NCBI RefSeq assembly: GCF_000426285.1
Contig: NZ_AUFB01000007.1
Coordinates: 1-64,000, forward strand
DNA from: Rhizobium leucaenae USDA 9039
GTDB taxonomy: Bacteria; Pseudomonadota; Alphaproteobacteria; Rhizobiales; Rhizobiaceae
Reading direction: 5' to 3'
DNA length: 64,000 nt
Shown: positions 26,026-37,636 of the stretch, one piece after another
How the letters are laid out: each line of letters starts with the position of its first letter
Position numbering within the stretch: the stretch's first letter is position 1
Translations under genes and position numbers: made by a program
The notes under the pieces: generated by a model
What the model saw: only the letters and a program-made list of their open reading frames with translations
Databases searched by the model: none
Told to the model about the DNA's origin: nothing

Positions 26026-26218
26026 GTTATGCCGCAATGATTAGGCTCTCGGCCCCGGCAAGTCAATCAAGGCGGCGGATGCGACATCCGCTGTTCCAAC
26101 GGCGAAACATGCATAAAAGTCTCGGCATTCGCCGCTCTTTTTGCCGTATTTCTTTGATGTTAGGAGTTTATAGAAGCCGAGCATATAGCTTTGAGCACAA
26201 AACTGTCGTCCGTTCTCC

Positions 26219-28015
26219 ATGTTACAGAAATTCCAACCGCGTCGCCTCGGCGTCTTCTCGGCTCTATTCGATCTCGGTCGGTTCAGGGCATTGCTTCGTC
26301 GTGGCGAACTGGGGCTCGTTTTCGCTGGCGCGCTGGCAGGAATAGTCTCCGGTTGCGCCGTGACGACGATGAGCTTCATCTCGCGCAAGCTTCACAGCAT
26401 CATCTATGGCATAACCGACTATGAGCGCCTCAGCTCAGCGGCGGTGGCGATACCAGACAAGTCGGTGCTTCTTATTGCACCCGTAGCCGGCGGCATCATC
26501 CTCGGCATCCTGATCTACATATTGTCCCGCACGCGCAAGAAGCCGATGGTCGACCCCATTGAAGCCAATGCGCTGCATGGCGGCCGTATGTCGCTCACCG
26601 ACAGTATCCTCGTTGCGGTACAGAACCTGATCTCGAACGGATTCGGTGCCTCTGTCGGACTTGAAGCGGGTTACACCCAGCTTGCCGCCGGCATTGCGTC
26701 GAAATTCGGCTATAAGATGCAGATGCGCCGGGCTGACCTGCGCATGCTCGTCGGCTGCGGCGCTGCCGGCGCCATCGCCGCCGCCTTCAATGCGCCGCTC
26801 ACCGGCGCCTTCTATGCTTTCGAGCTGATCATCGGCAGCTATTCCATTCTCACGCTGACGCCAGTCGTCGTCTCAGCGCTGATTTCGACGATGATCGCAA
26901 GACTGCTCGCCGGTGATGATTTCGCCATCGACATCGATCATTTCGGCGCGATCGTCCCTGCCGACTATCTCCCGGCCGTCCTGCTCGGTGCCTTCTGCGC
27001 CGGCATCGGCATCCTGATCATGCAAGGCGTCGCCTGGGTCGAAGAGTTTGCACGCAAGAGTTCCATCGCCCCGCCCCTTCGCCCCGCGCTCGGCGGCCTC
27101 GTTGTCGGCCTGCTGGCGCTGATCTCGCCGCAGGTTCTGTCGGCCGGCCATGGCGCTTTGCATCTCAACCTGTCGACGAATGTAACCCTCGGCGCACTGA
27201 CGGGGCTTTTTATCCTGAAATCCCTGGCCTCTGCCGTGTCGATCGGTTCCGGCTTCAGAGGCGGTCTGTTCTTCGCGTCGCTGTTCATGGGCGGGCTGCT
27301 CGGCAAGATCTTTGCCTATTGCGGCCCCTATTTCGACCACGCCACGCTGACGCCCGCCGTCTATGCTGTCGTCGGCATGAGCTCGCTTGCCGTCGCCATC
27401 ATCGGCGGACCGTTGACGATGACCTTCCTGGCGCTTGAGATCACGGGCGATTTTCCGATCACTGCCCTGGTGCTCGCCGCCGTCATCACCTCGTCGCTGG
27501 TGGTGCGCACCACCTTCGGTTATTCCTTCGCCACATGGCGCTTCCATCTGCGCGGCGAAAGCATCCGCAGCGCCCACGACGTCGGTTGGATCCGCAACCT
27601 CACGGTCGCCCGTATGATGCGCCCGGACGTGCACACGGCGCCTATCGACATGAGCATCGAAGAATTTCGCCAGCATTTTCCGATCGGCTCGGCGCAACGC
27701 GTCATTCTTATCGACAAAGACGAGAAATATGCCGGCATGGTGCTGATGCCCGACATATATGCGAGCCCGGTCGAGAAGGACGACGAGGAACACGGCCTTG
27801 CCGATTTCATCCGCCATCGCAACGACTTCCTGCAGCCACAGATGAATGCCAAACAGGCGGCGGCCCTGTTCGACCAGACCCAAAGCGAAGCGTTGGTGGT
27901 TATCAACGACCTGATCGAACGCAGGGTGATCGGCCTGCTGACCGAAAGCTATACGCTGCGCCGCTACAGCGAAGAACTCGATCGCCGCCGCCGCGAGGTT
28001 TCAGGCGAGCTCTAG
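26219..28015 (+). CDS. ClC-family chloride channel/transporter with C-terminal CBS domains
   Basis: The product is 598 residues. About ten membrane helices cover residues 30-440, with ClC signatures ASVGLEAGYTQ (the gating-glutamate region), AAAFNAPLTGAFYAFE and SGFRGGLFFASLFMGGLLG. The last 130 residues are soluble and contain CBS-type repeats (ARMMRPDVHTAPIDMSIEEF and VINDLIERRVIGLLTESY), which in this family bind nucleotides and tune activity. It moves chloride, or chloride with protons, across the inner membrane. No clear ribosome site precedes the ATG at 26219. Confidence 0.9.
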   Translation: MLQKFQPRRLGVFSALFDLGRFRALLRRGELGLVFAGALAGIVSGCAVTTMSFISRKLHSIIYGITDYERLSSAAVAIPDKSVLLIAPVAGGIILGILIYILSRTRKKPMVDPIEANALHGGRMSLTDSILVAVQNLISNGFGASVGLEAGYTQLAAGIASKFGYKMQMRRADLRMLVGCGAAGAIAAAFNAPLTGAFYAFELIIGSYSILTLTPVVVSALISTMIARLLAGDDFAIDIDHFGAIVPADYLPAVLLGAFCAGIGILIMQGVAWVEEFARKSSIAPPLRPALGGLVVGLLALISPQVLSAGHGALHLNLSTNVTLGALTGLFILKSLASAVSIGSGFRGGLFFASLFMGGLLGKIFAYCGPYFDHATLTPAVYAVVGMSSLAVAIIGGPLTMTFLALEITGDFPITALVLAAVITSSLVVRTTFGYSFATWRFHLRGESIRSAHDVGWIRNLTVARMMRPDVHTAPIDMSIEEFRQHFPIGSAQRVILIDKDEKYAGMVLMPDIYASPVEKDDEEHGLADFIRHRNDFLQPQMNAKQAAALFDQTQSEALVVINDLIERRVIGLLTESYTLRRYSEELDRRRREVSGEL

Positions 28016-28057
28016 GGAAATTCAGGGTTCTGCATTTCCGTGAAAAGCTGAGCCGTT

Positions 28058-29512
28058 CTACTGCACCAGGCTGTCGAGCCAGGCCGGATCGAGGACGGCC
28101 TGCAGCTCTGTCGCGACCTCGTCCAGAGCCGCCTCGACGCCGGCGCGGTAGTCCATCCGCTCGCCGGTCAGGCCGAAGCTTGCCAGCAGCTTTGCCCGAT
28201 AGGTATCGCTGGTGAAAAGCCCGTGCAGATAGGTGCCCATGATCCGGCCGTCACTGGAGAGCGCGCCATCGGGCCGGCCGTCGATCATGGTCGAGGGTCG
28301 GTCGCAGTCGACGCCGCGCGTCACGCCGAGATGGATTTCATAGCCGGAGAGCGGCGCGTCGTATTCCCTGGAAAAAGCCACGCTGTTGCGCAGGGTCTTT
28401 TCCGGCGCCATCTCCGTCTCGACATCCAGCAGGCCGAGCCCTGGCAGTTCCGTTACCGATCCCTCTATGCCGAGTGGATCGTGCACCATGCGGCCGAGCA
28501 TCTGATAGCCGCCGCAAATGCCGATGACGCGGCCGCCGCGGCGGACATGATCAGCTATATCCCGATCCCAGCCCTGCACCCGCAAGTCCATGAGATCGCC
28601 TATCGTCGACTTTGAACCCGGCAGGACCACGAGGCCCGCATCCGCTGGCAACCGATCACCGGCGCGAACGAAAACCAGATCGACATCCGGCTCGGCGCGT
28701 AGCGGATCCAGATCGTCAAAATTGGCGATGCGCGGCAGCACCGGCACGGCAATCTTCAACGCGCCGTCCGAGCCGCGCGCAAGCCGCTCCAACACGACAG
28801 AGTCCTCGGCGGGCAACCGGCTTGCCGCCTTGAGCCAGGGGACGACACCGTAACAAGGCCAGCCGGTAAAGCTCCCGATGGCATCCACACCTTCGCCAAA
28901 CAGCGAGATGTCGCCGCGGAACTTGTTGATGAGGTAGCCGCGGATCATCCGCCGGTCTTCCTCGGGCAGGATATGATGCGTGCCCACCAGCGACGCGATC
29001 ACGCCGCCCCGATCGATATCGCCAACCAGCACGACCGGGACATTGGCGCGGGTGGCAAAACCCATATTGGCGATATCGCCCCGTCTGAGGTTGATCTCGC
29101 CCGGCGAACCGGCGCCCTCGACGATCACAAGATCGGTTCCGGCGCGCATGGTCGCAAAGCTCTCCAGGACGGCGCCGAGCAATTGCGGTTTGAGTGCCTG
29201 ATAATCCCTGCCCTTGGCCTGTCCCCAGACCTTGCCCTGCACGATGATCTGGCTGCCGGTCTCCGACTGCGGCTTCAACAGCACCGGGTTCATATGCACC
29301 GACGACGGCACGCGCGCGGCCAGCGATTGCAGCCATTGCGCCCGGCCGATCTCTCCACCGTCTTCGGCGACCGCAGCATTGTTCGACATGTTCTGCGGCT
29401 TGAACGGGCGCACCCGAACGCCCCGGTTGGCAAACAACCGGCAAAGCCCGGCGACCAATACCGTTTTTCCGACATCAGAGCCGGTCCCCTGCAGCATGAT
29501 CGCCTTTGTCAT
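28058..29512 (-). CDS. cobQ: Cobyric acid synthase CobQ
   Basis: The product is 484 residues. The N-terminal ATPase domain begins MLQGTGSDVGKTVLVAGLC, and the PFKPQNMSNNAAV block follows. The C-terminal half is a class I glutamine amidotransferase domain with the nucleophile in GICGGYQMLGRM and a closing YLHGLF block. It amidates four side chains of adenosylcobyrinic acid a,c-diamide. It is separated from the rest of the cob genes by the convergent ClC gene and has no visible riboswitch of its own. Confidence 0.94.
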   Translation of the reverse strand: MTKAIMLQGTGSDVGKTVLVAGLCRLFANRGVRVRPFKPQNMSNNAAVAEDGGEIGRAQWLQSLAARVPSSVHMNPVLLKPQSETGSQIIVQGKVWGQAKGRDYQALKPQLLGAVLESFATMRAGTDLVIVEGAGSPGEINLRRGDIANMGFATRANVPVVLVGDIDRGGVIASLVGTHHILPEEDRRMIRGYLINKFRGDISLFGEGVDAIGSFTGWPCYGVVPWLKAASRLPAEDSVVLERLARGSDGALKIAVPVLPRIANFDDLDPLRAEPDVDLVFVRAGDRLPADAGLVVLPGSKSTIGDLMDLRVQGWDRDIADHVRRGGRVIGICGGYQMLGRMVHDPLGIEGSVTELPGLGLLDVETEMAPEKTLRNSVAFSREYDAPLSGYEIHLGVTRGVDCDRPSTMIDGRPDGALSSDGRIMGTYLHGLFTSDTYRAKLLASFGLTGERMDYRAGVEAALDEVATELQAVLDPAWLDSLVQ

Positions 29513-29746
29513 CCGTTATTGCTCCGATGTGGCACTACTACTGGAAATCATGGATTTTGCCCTGAATCCGCCGCGAAGGTTAACGGCTGGAAACGGGGAA
29601 TCCGAGGCAAAAACGCACCACTTCCTAAAATGCTCTATTTGCGACAATGGATGACGACTTCCTCCATTGTTCATGATGCTGAAGAGGATTATCTCCATCG
29701 CAAATCAAACAACGAAAGCCGGTGGATCCGGCCCGAGGAAACCCCG

Positions 29747-29890
29747 ATGCTCTTCATCTTCAACAACAAGAATTCCATTCAGATCGCCTGGAACTCCAAG
29801 CTGCCGTCGCGCCGCCCCGACAACCGCCTGCAGCAGCTCGATACGCGCTTCGGCCTGATCGGCTTCATCCGCACCTATAACGTCGGTTGA
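29747..29890 (+). CDS. Small hypothetical protein (47 residues)
   Basis: A short frame codes for MLFIFNNKNSIQIAWNSKLP followed by a basic, Arg-rich middle and the end FGLIGFIRTYNVG. A GAGGAAA ribosome site lies 7 bases before the ATG, and a hairpin terminator follows the stop. These two signals make it a likely real gene, but I do not recognise a family and can give no function. Confidence 0.5.
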   Translation: MLFIFNNKNSIQIAWNSKLPSRRPDNRLQQLDTRFGLIGFIRTYNVG

Positions 29891-30723
29891 TTGGCCGTCA
29901 AGCCGCAGGTCTATCGCACAGCAAAGCCGCCATGCAACTTGCATACGCGGCTTTATTGTTTCCGCCAGGTGCTGCAAGCCGTGCGTCGGTCCGCGCCTGA
30001 GCGTTATCCTATAACGATTCTGCCCGCGTCCGTTAGCCAATGCCCTAAACGCGAAAACCGCGCGATCTCGGAGATCAACGCGGTTTGCCAAAAAACGCCG
30101 GCTCGCTTGCATCTCACACTGCAAGGCTCGCTTCCTCCGGTACGCACTACCTGATCCGGAGAGGCAGGTTGTTCCCTGCCACGCGCCGATTGATAGCCGG
30201 ACATCGTTACCGGACAGTTATTAAGGGCTTAAATAAGAATGAATCCGGAATTTTTTCGATTTTTTTTCGACTTCCTTCCAGAGACCGAAAACGGCGTGAA
30301 TGGAATAAAAAAGGTCTTCGACGGACGCGATATTTGAGCGGGCATCGATCTCTGCAAGTACGCAGCGCGTGCTTCCGTGTCTTACATGCCTGTTTTACAG
30401 CCATGAATAGCGGAAAATAGGCTAATTCAAGCTCTTATATAAGCTTTTCGACAAGGCGTAGTAAGTCCGCACAGCCGACGACAGGTTGATTTCTTCATTC
30501 AAATCCTTAGGCTGCACCCCGTCGATGCAAAAAAACGCGGCTGCGAGAAGGTTCCGTAGCCACATAAAGAGCAAATGCACGACAGCAAAACAGGGGACCG
30601 GGCAGACGTCGTCAGCGGCGGGTGAACGGTTGTGGTGCGACCACGCTGACGGGGGATCGGCAAGGCATCATGTCTGCTGGAGTCGATTTCCGTAACTTAA
30701 CGACAACTGGGAGACATTATCCA
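29891..30723. other. Long intergenic region before the betaine transporter operon
   Basis: About 830 bases carry no convincing gene and are more AT-rich towards the right. The left edge holds a terminator for the small protein. Around 30050-30130 are two hairpins that would act as terminators on the minus strand, which suggests a small RNA. The right part (about 30230-30720) includes A/T-rich stretches and must contain the transporter promoter. No tRNA or known riboswitch pattern was recognised. Confidence 0.55.
29923..29960 (+). terminator. Terminator after the 47-residue protein
   Basis: AAAGCCGC (29923-29930) pairs with GCGGCTTT (29947-29954). The loop itself contains an ATGCAACTTGCAT inverted repeat, and the stem is followed by the T-rich ATTGTTT. 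Confidence 0.65.
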
Positions 30724-31722
30724 ATGAAGAAGCTTATCGCTTCCGCCATCTTCGCACTGGGTGCCTATGCTTTGGCTGGCTCGGCACAGGCTGCGGAATG
30801 CGGCGACGTGTCGATTGCCGAAATGAACTGGGCATCCGCCGGCGTCGCCGCACAGGTCGACAAGATCATCCTGCAGAACGGCTATGGCTGCAACGTGACA
30901 TTGGTCACGGGCGACACGCAGCCGACGTTCGCCTCCATGGACGAAAAGGGCGAGCCCGATGTCGCGCCCGAACTCTGGGTCAACGCCGTGCGCACCGCCC
31001 TCGACAAGGCCGTTTCCGAAGGCCGCCTGATCGAGGCAGCTCCCCTCCTCAGCGATGGTGGCGTCGAAGGCTGGTGGATTCCGAAATTCCTCGCCGACGC
31101 CCACCCGGATATCAAAACCGTTCAGGACGCTCTGAAACATCCGGAGCTTTTCCCCGCCCCCGAAGATTCCTCGAAAGGTGCGGTCTACAATTGCCCATCG
31201 GGCTGGAACTGCCAGATTTCCACGGCCAATCTCTATAAGGCTCTCGGCGCAGAAAAGCTCGGCTTCGCGCTGGTGGACACGGGTTCGGCCGCCGGCCTCG
31301 ACGGCTCTATCGCCAATGCTTTCGAAAAGAAGACCGGCTGGCTCGGCTATTACTGGGCTCCGACCGCGATCCTTGGCAAATACGATATGGTGCGCCTGAG
31401 CTTCAATGTGCCGCATGACAAGAAGGAATGGGACGCCTGCACCGCGATCCAGGATTGCGCCAATCCGAAGGTCAATTCCTATCCGGTTTCCGATGTTTAT
31501 ACCGTCGTGACCAAGAACTTTGCCTCAAAGGCGAGCGTTGCTATGGACTACGTCAAGACCCGCAAATGGGACAACGGCACGGTCGGCAAGGTTCTGGCCT
31601 GGATGACGGACAATCAGGGCACGAACGAAGACGGCGCAAAATACTTCCTGAAGACCTACCCCGACATGTGGACCAAGTGGGTTTCTCCGGACGTTGCCAC
31701 CAAGGTCAAAGCTTCGCTTTGA
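30724..31722 (+). CDS. Periplasmic substrate-binding protein of a betaine-type ABC transporter (OpuAC/ProX family)
   Basis: The product is 332 residues. A signal peptide (MKKLIASAIFALGAYALAGSA, cleaved near AQA-A at 22) precedes an OpuAC-type binding domain. Family members bind glycine betaine, proline betaine, choline or carnitine through aromatic boxes; aromatic residues are frequent here (EMNWASAG, GWWIPKF, GYYWAPTA). The start at 30724 has a GGGAGA ribosome site. The permease and ATPase genes follow, and a betaine-homocysteine methyltransferase comes next, so a methylated amine is the likely cargo. The precise ligand cannot be read from the sequence. Confidence 0.88.
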   Translation: MKKLIASAIFALGAYALAGSAQAAECGDVSIAEMNWASAGVAAQVDKIILQNGYGCNVTLVTGDTQPTFASMDEKGEPDVAPELWVNAVRTALDKAVSEGRLIEAAPLLSDGGVEGWWIPKFLADAHPDIKTVQDALKHPELFPAPEDSSKGAVYNCPSGWNCQISTANLYKALGAEKLGFALVDTGSAAGLDGSIANAFEKKTGWLGYYWAPTAILGKYDMVRLSFNVPHDKKEWDACTAIQDCANPKVNSYPVSDVYTVVTKNFASKASVAMDYVKTRKWDNGTVGKVLAWMTDNQGTNEDGAKYFLKTYPDMWTKWVSPDVATKVKASL

Positions 31723-31731
31723 CAAGACGAC

Positions 31732-31761
31732 GGAACTGGTGGCCGGATAAGCCGCCAGTTC
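31732..31761 (+). terminator. Intergenic hairpin after the binding-protein gene
   Basis: GGAACTGG (31732-31739) pairs with CCAGTTCC (31754-31761), extended by GGC/GCC. There is no T-run. Such hairpins after binding-protein genes often protect the upstream message or lower read-through, giving more binding protein than permease. Confidence 0.45.
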
Positions 31762-31958
31762 CCGCATTCGCAGCCGCTGCGGTGACGCCCATACCGACGG
31801 AGCAGCGCGGCCATAGGTCGCAACAAGCGCAGAATGGCGCCTGCGGATAGTGTAAAACAAGAAGCAGCCTGACGAACCGGTCGCAGTGCTGCCTGCCATC
31901 CACGCGTGAAGGCCACACGCATGGGCTGGGCAAAAAACCGGACAAGAAGGGGAATTTC

Positions 31959-32870
31959 ATGGCTATTCAATGCAGTTTCTTGCCGGATGTTCTATGTAAT
32001 TTTCCGGCGATCGACGACACACTCATTCGCGCCGCGCGCAAGAACATCGATGATGGCTTCAGGGGAATAGTTCGCGCCTACGGCAATGTCATCGACGCCG
32101 TGGTCCAGCCGCTGCAATGGTTTCTGAACTACCTGGAATGGCTTTTCACCAATACGCCCTGGTTCGTCGTGCTCCTCGTCATGATGGCCGTCGTCTACGC
32201 TGCCAGCCGTAATCTCAAGATCGTCGCCGGCACCGCCATTTCGATGATCTTGATCGGCATCTGCGGCCTTTGGGGCGACACGATGGTGACGCTTGCCATG
32301 GTGACCGTCTGCACCCTCATCGCCATTGTCATCGGCTTGCCGATCGGCATATTGATGGCCCGTTCCGACCGGCTGCAATCGATCATCAATCCGATCCTCG
32401 ACGTAATGCAGACGATGCCGAGCTTCGTCTATCTCATTCCCGTCGTCGTGATTTTCGGCATCGGCAAGGTCCCCGGTCTTATCGCTGTCGTGATTTACGC
32501 CATTCCGCCGATGATCAGGCTGACCAACCTCGGCATCCGCCTCGTCGACAAGGAAGTGCTGGAGGCCGCCGACGCCTTTGGCTCGTCGCACCGGCAGAAA
32601 CTGTTCAACGTGCAGATTCCGTTGGCGCTGCCCACCATCATGGCCGGCATCAATCAGACCATCATGATGTCGCTCGCCATGGTCGTCGTCGCCTCCATGG
32701 TCGGCGTCGGCGGGCTCGGCAAGAACACGCTGCAGGCGATCAATAATCAGTTCTTTACTGTCGGCTTCCTCAACGGCTTCGCCCTGGTCGCGATCGCCAT
32801 TATTTTCGATCGCACGAGCCAGGCCTATGGCAGACGGCTCCAGAAGCACTCGGAGGTCATCCATGGCTAG
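31959..32870 (+). CDS. Betaine-type ABC transporter permease (ProW/OpuAB family)
   Basis: The product is 303 residues with about six membrane helices between residues 55 and 285. The cytoplasmic coupling loop LVDKEVLEAADAFGSSHRQKLFNVQIPLALP carries the usual EAA-type motif that contacts the ATPase. The start has an AAGGGGAA ribosome site. The 3' end overlaps the ATPase gene by 8 bases. About 236 bases separate it from the binding-protein gene, which contains the hairpin described. Confidence 0.92.
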   Translation: MAIQCSFLPDVLCNFPAIDDTLIRAARKNIDDGFRGIVRAYGNVIDAVVQPLQWFLNYLEWLFTNTPWFVVLLVMMAVVYAASRNLKIVAGTAISMILIGICGLWGDTMVTLAMVTVCTLIAIVIGLPIGILMARSDRLQSIINPILDVMQTMPSFVYLIPVVVIFGIGKVPGLIAVVIYAIPPMIRLTNLGIRLVDKEVLEAADAFGSSHRQKLFNVQIPLALPTIMAGINQTIMMSLAMVVVASMVGVGGLGKNTLQAINNQFFTVGFLNGFALVAIAIIFDRTSQAYGRRLQKHSEVIHG

Positions 32871-33915
32871 TCACTCGATCCAGATCAAAAGCCTCTACAA
32901 GATCTTCGGCCCGCGCGGGCGCGACTATGTGGACGCGGTGAAGAACGGCATCGGCAAGGCCGAACTCAACGAGACGCATGGCCATGTCCTCGGCCTGCAG
33001 GACATCAATATCGACATGCCCGCCGGCGCCATCACGGTCGTTATGGGTCTCTCCGGTTCCGGCAAGTCCACGCTGATCCGCCACATCAACAGGCTCATCG
33101 AACCCACCGCCGGTGAAGTGCTCTATGACGGCGTCGATGTCTGCAATATGGGCGAAAACGCGCTGCGTGAGTTTCGCCGCCACAAGACGGCAATGGTGTT
33201 CCAGAAATTCGCCCTGCTGCCACACCGCACCGTGATGGAAAACACGGTCTACGGGCTGGACATCCAGGGCGTGGCCCGGGTCGAAAGCCAGAAGAAAGGT
33301 CGATACTGGATCGAGCGTGTTGGCCTGAAGGGATTCGAGAACCATTATCCGAACCAGCTTTCCGGCGGCATGCAGCAGCGCGTCGGCCTTGCGCGTGCAC
33401 TCACCAACGATGCCGATATCCTGCTGATGGACGAGGCCTATTCGGCGCTCGACCCACTGATCCGCGTCGACATGCAGACCGTACTTCTCGACCTGCAAAG
33501 GGAGCTGAAGAAAACCGTCGTCTTCATCACCCATGATCTCGACGAAGCCCTGCGCCTCGGCGACAAAATCGCCATCCTGCGCGACGGCAAGGTCGTGCAG
33601 CAGGGCAGCGGCCAGGAAATCGTGCTGAAGCCCGCCGACGACTACATCACCGCCTTCGTCAAGGAAGTGAACCGCGGCCGCGTCATTCAGGCTCAGACGA
33701 TCATGAAACCGATTGCCGGCGAGCCGCATGGCGTTCGCATATCCGGCGACATGACGCTGGAAATGGCGGCAAAACAGATGACCGACAGTGGACAGACCAC
33801 TGCCGTCGTCATCGATGCCGGCGGCCGGCCGATCGGCGCGATCGACCTGCAAGCCATCATCGCCGCGATGGTGACGCCGACTACGCATGAAACGGCGCAG
33901 ATGGCAGCCGCCTAA
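32863..33915 (+). CDS. Betaine-type ABC transporter ATPase (ProV/OpuAA family)
   Basis: The product is 350 residues. The Walker A motif GLSGSGKST is at 62-70, the signature LSGGMQQRVGLARAL is near 166, and Walker B is ILLMDEAYSALDP. The C-terminal 60 residues form a partial CBS-like regulatory region (MKPIAGEPHGVRISGDMTLE), which in related transporters senses ionic strength or nucleotides. The start at 32863 is preceded by GGAGG and lies inside the end of the permease gene. A strong terminator follows the stop. Confidence 0.93.
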   Translation: MASHSIQIKSLYKIFGPRGRDYVDAVKNGIGKAELNETHGHVLGLQDINIDMPAGAITVVMGLSGSGKSTLIRHINRLIEPTAGEVLYDGVDVCNMGENALREFRRHKTAMVFQKFALLPHRTVMENTVYGLDIQGVARVESQKKGRYWIERVGLKGFENHYPNQLSGGMQQRVGLARALTNDADILLMDEAYSALDPLIRVDMQTVLLDLQRELKKTVVFITHDLDEALRLGDKIAILRDGKVVQQGSGQEIVLKPADDYITAFVKEVNRGRVIQAQTIMKPIAGEPHGVRISGDMTLEMAAKQMTDSGQTTAVVIDAGGRPIGAIDLQAIIAAMVTPTTHETAQMAAA

Positions 33916-33937
33916 AAACACGCCTACAGTAAAGCGG

Positions 33938-33967
33938 AAAAGCGCCCTCTCCGGGCGCTTTTTTTCT
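33938..33967 (+). terminator. Rho-independent terminator of the ABC transporter operon
   Basis: GCGCCC (33942-33947) and GGGCGC (33953-33958) form a GC-rich stem around TCTCC, extended by A/T pairs, followed by a run of seven T. It separates the transporter genes from the downstream bmt gene. Confidence 0.85.
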
Positions 33968-34018
33968 TTGTAGATCACATTATCGAGCAAGCTCTGCCTT
34001 TATCCGGGCATTGTACTC

Positions 34019-34038
34019 ATATAAAGAAATGTTTATAT
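34019..34038 (+). promoter_or_regulatory. AT-rich inverted repeat upstream of bmt
   Basis: ATATAAA (34019-34025) and TTTATAT (34032-34038) form a perfect 7-base inverted repeat around GAAATG, 41 bases upstream of the bmt start. It could be an operator or a promoter element. The regulator is unknown. Confidence 0.3.
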
Positions 34039-34079
34039 CTGCATTTCCATCCGGTTTATCTGACATTTGAGGAGACGCC

Positions 34080-35093
34080 ATGACCGTCACAGCCAATCCC
34101 TTGACCGATCTTCTTGCCGAAAAGGGCGTGCTGCTCGCTGATGGCGCGACCGGTACCAATCTTTTCGCCATGGGCCTGGAGGCCGGTGAAGCGCCGGAAC
34201 TCTGGAACGAACAGCATCCCGACCGGATCACCAAGCTGCATCAGGATTTCGTCGATGCCGGCGCCGACATTATTCTCACCAACACCTTTGGCGGCACCCG
34301 TCACCGGTTGAAGCTGCACCATGCGCAGGACCGTGTTCACAGCTTGAACAAGACGGCTGCGGAAATAGCCCGCGCTGTCGCCGACAAGGCTGACCGCAAG
34401 GTCATCGTCGCCGGCTCCGTCGGCCCGACCGGCGAATTGCTGATGCCGCTTGGCGCGCTGACCTATGAGGACGCGGTTGCCGCTTTCGCGGAGCAGATAG
34501 AAGGCCTGAAGGCCGGCGGTGTCGACGTCGCCTGGATCGAGACCATGTCGTCGCCGGAAGAAATCCGTGCTGCCGCGGAAGCTGCCGTCAAGGTTGGCCT
34601 GCCCTACACCTATACCGGCTCTTTCGATACCGCCGGCAAGACGATGATGGGCTTGCACCCGAGAGACATTCATGGTGTTGCCAAGGATGTCGGCGAAGGT
34701 CCGCTCGCCGTTGGCGCCAATTGCGGCGTCGGCGCATCGGATATCCTCTCGAGCCTGCTCGACATGACCGATGCCGATCCGGCTTCGATCGTGATCGTCA
34801 AAGGCAATTGCGGCATTCCGGAATATCGCGGTGCCGAGATCCATTATTCCGGCACGCCGCCGCTGATGGCCGATTACGCCCGCCTCGCCCGCGACGCCGG
34901 CGCCAAGATCATCGGCGGCTGCTGCGGCACCTCCTGCGGCCATCTCGCCGCCATGCGCGGAGCGCTCGACAGCTACACGCCCGGCCCGCGCCCGACGCTG
35001 GAAACGATCATCGAACGGATCGGCCCGCTGCGCAACAAGACGGCCAATGAAGGCGGGGCCGCCCCGACGCGCGAGCGCCGTCGCCGGGGATAA
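34080..35093 (+). CDS. bmt: Betaine-homocysteine S-methyltransferase
   Basis: The product is 337 residues of the zinc-dependent homocysteine methyltransferase family. The three zinc cysteines are visible: Cys215 in GANCGVG and Cys281-Cys282 in GGCCGTSCGH. Bmt transfers a methyl from glycine betaine to homocysteine, giving dimethylglycine and methionine. No cobalamin domain is present. The start has a GAGGAG ribosome site. The C-terminus ends in an Arg-rich tail (PTRERRRRG) outside the enzyme fold. Its position after the betaine transporter supports betaine as donor. Confidence 0.88.
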   Translation: MTVTANPLTDLLAEKGVLLADGATGTNLFAMGLEAGEAPELWNEQHPDRITKLHQDFVDAGADIILTNTFGGTRHRLKLHHAQDRVHSLNKTAAEIARAVADKADRKVIVAGSVGPTGELLMPLGALTYEDAVAAFAEQIEGLKAGGVDVAWIETMSSPEEIRAAAEAAVKVGLPYTYTGSFDTAGKTMMGLHPRDIHGVAKDVGEGPLAVGANCGVGASDILSSLLDMTDADPASIVIVKGNCGIPEYRGAEIHYSGTPPLMADYARLARDAGAKIIGGCCGTSCGHLAAMRGALDSYTPGPRPTLETIIERIGPLRNKTANEGGAAPTRERRRRG

Positions 35094-35133
35094 AAACGAT
35101 CGGGCGGGATGCCCTTCGTAGGTCATCCCGCCC
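35090..35133 (-). terminator. Terminator of the glf polysaccharide operon (convergent with bmt)
   Basis: A 10-base stem, GGGCGGGATG (35102-35111) with CATCCCGCCC (35124-35133), lies between two convergent genes. On the minus strand it is followed by GATCGTTTTTATC, so it works best as the terminator for glf. It may also stop bmt transcripts. Confidence 0.65.
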
Positions 35134-35230
35134 ACGCCTCCAATGGCAGCATCATCCAAAGACGATGCACATTCTGATCTCTGATAAAATGGCGCCGAAG
35201 GTCTGTTCGGCGCCGAACTCAGCCAAAAGC

Positions 35231-37634
<2,404 letters not shown>

Positions 37635-37636
37635 TC

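Noticed and set aside
26075..26091. GCGGATG-CGA-CATCCGC hairpin between the riboswitch and the ClC gene
   Set aside because: A short perfect hairpin without T-run; it could be part of the riboswitch leader or chance, so it is not annotated as a separate signal.
29891..30723. tRNA or other structured RNA gene
   Set aside because: No cloverleaf with CCA-type acceptor or TPsiC-like motif could be drawn; only terminator-like hairpins remain.
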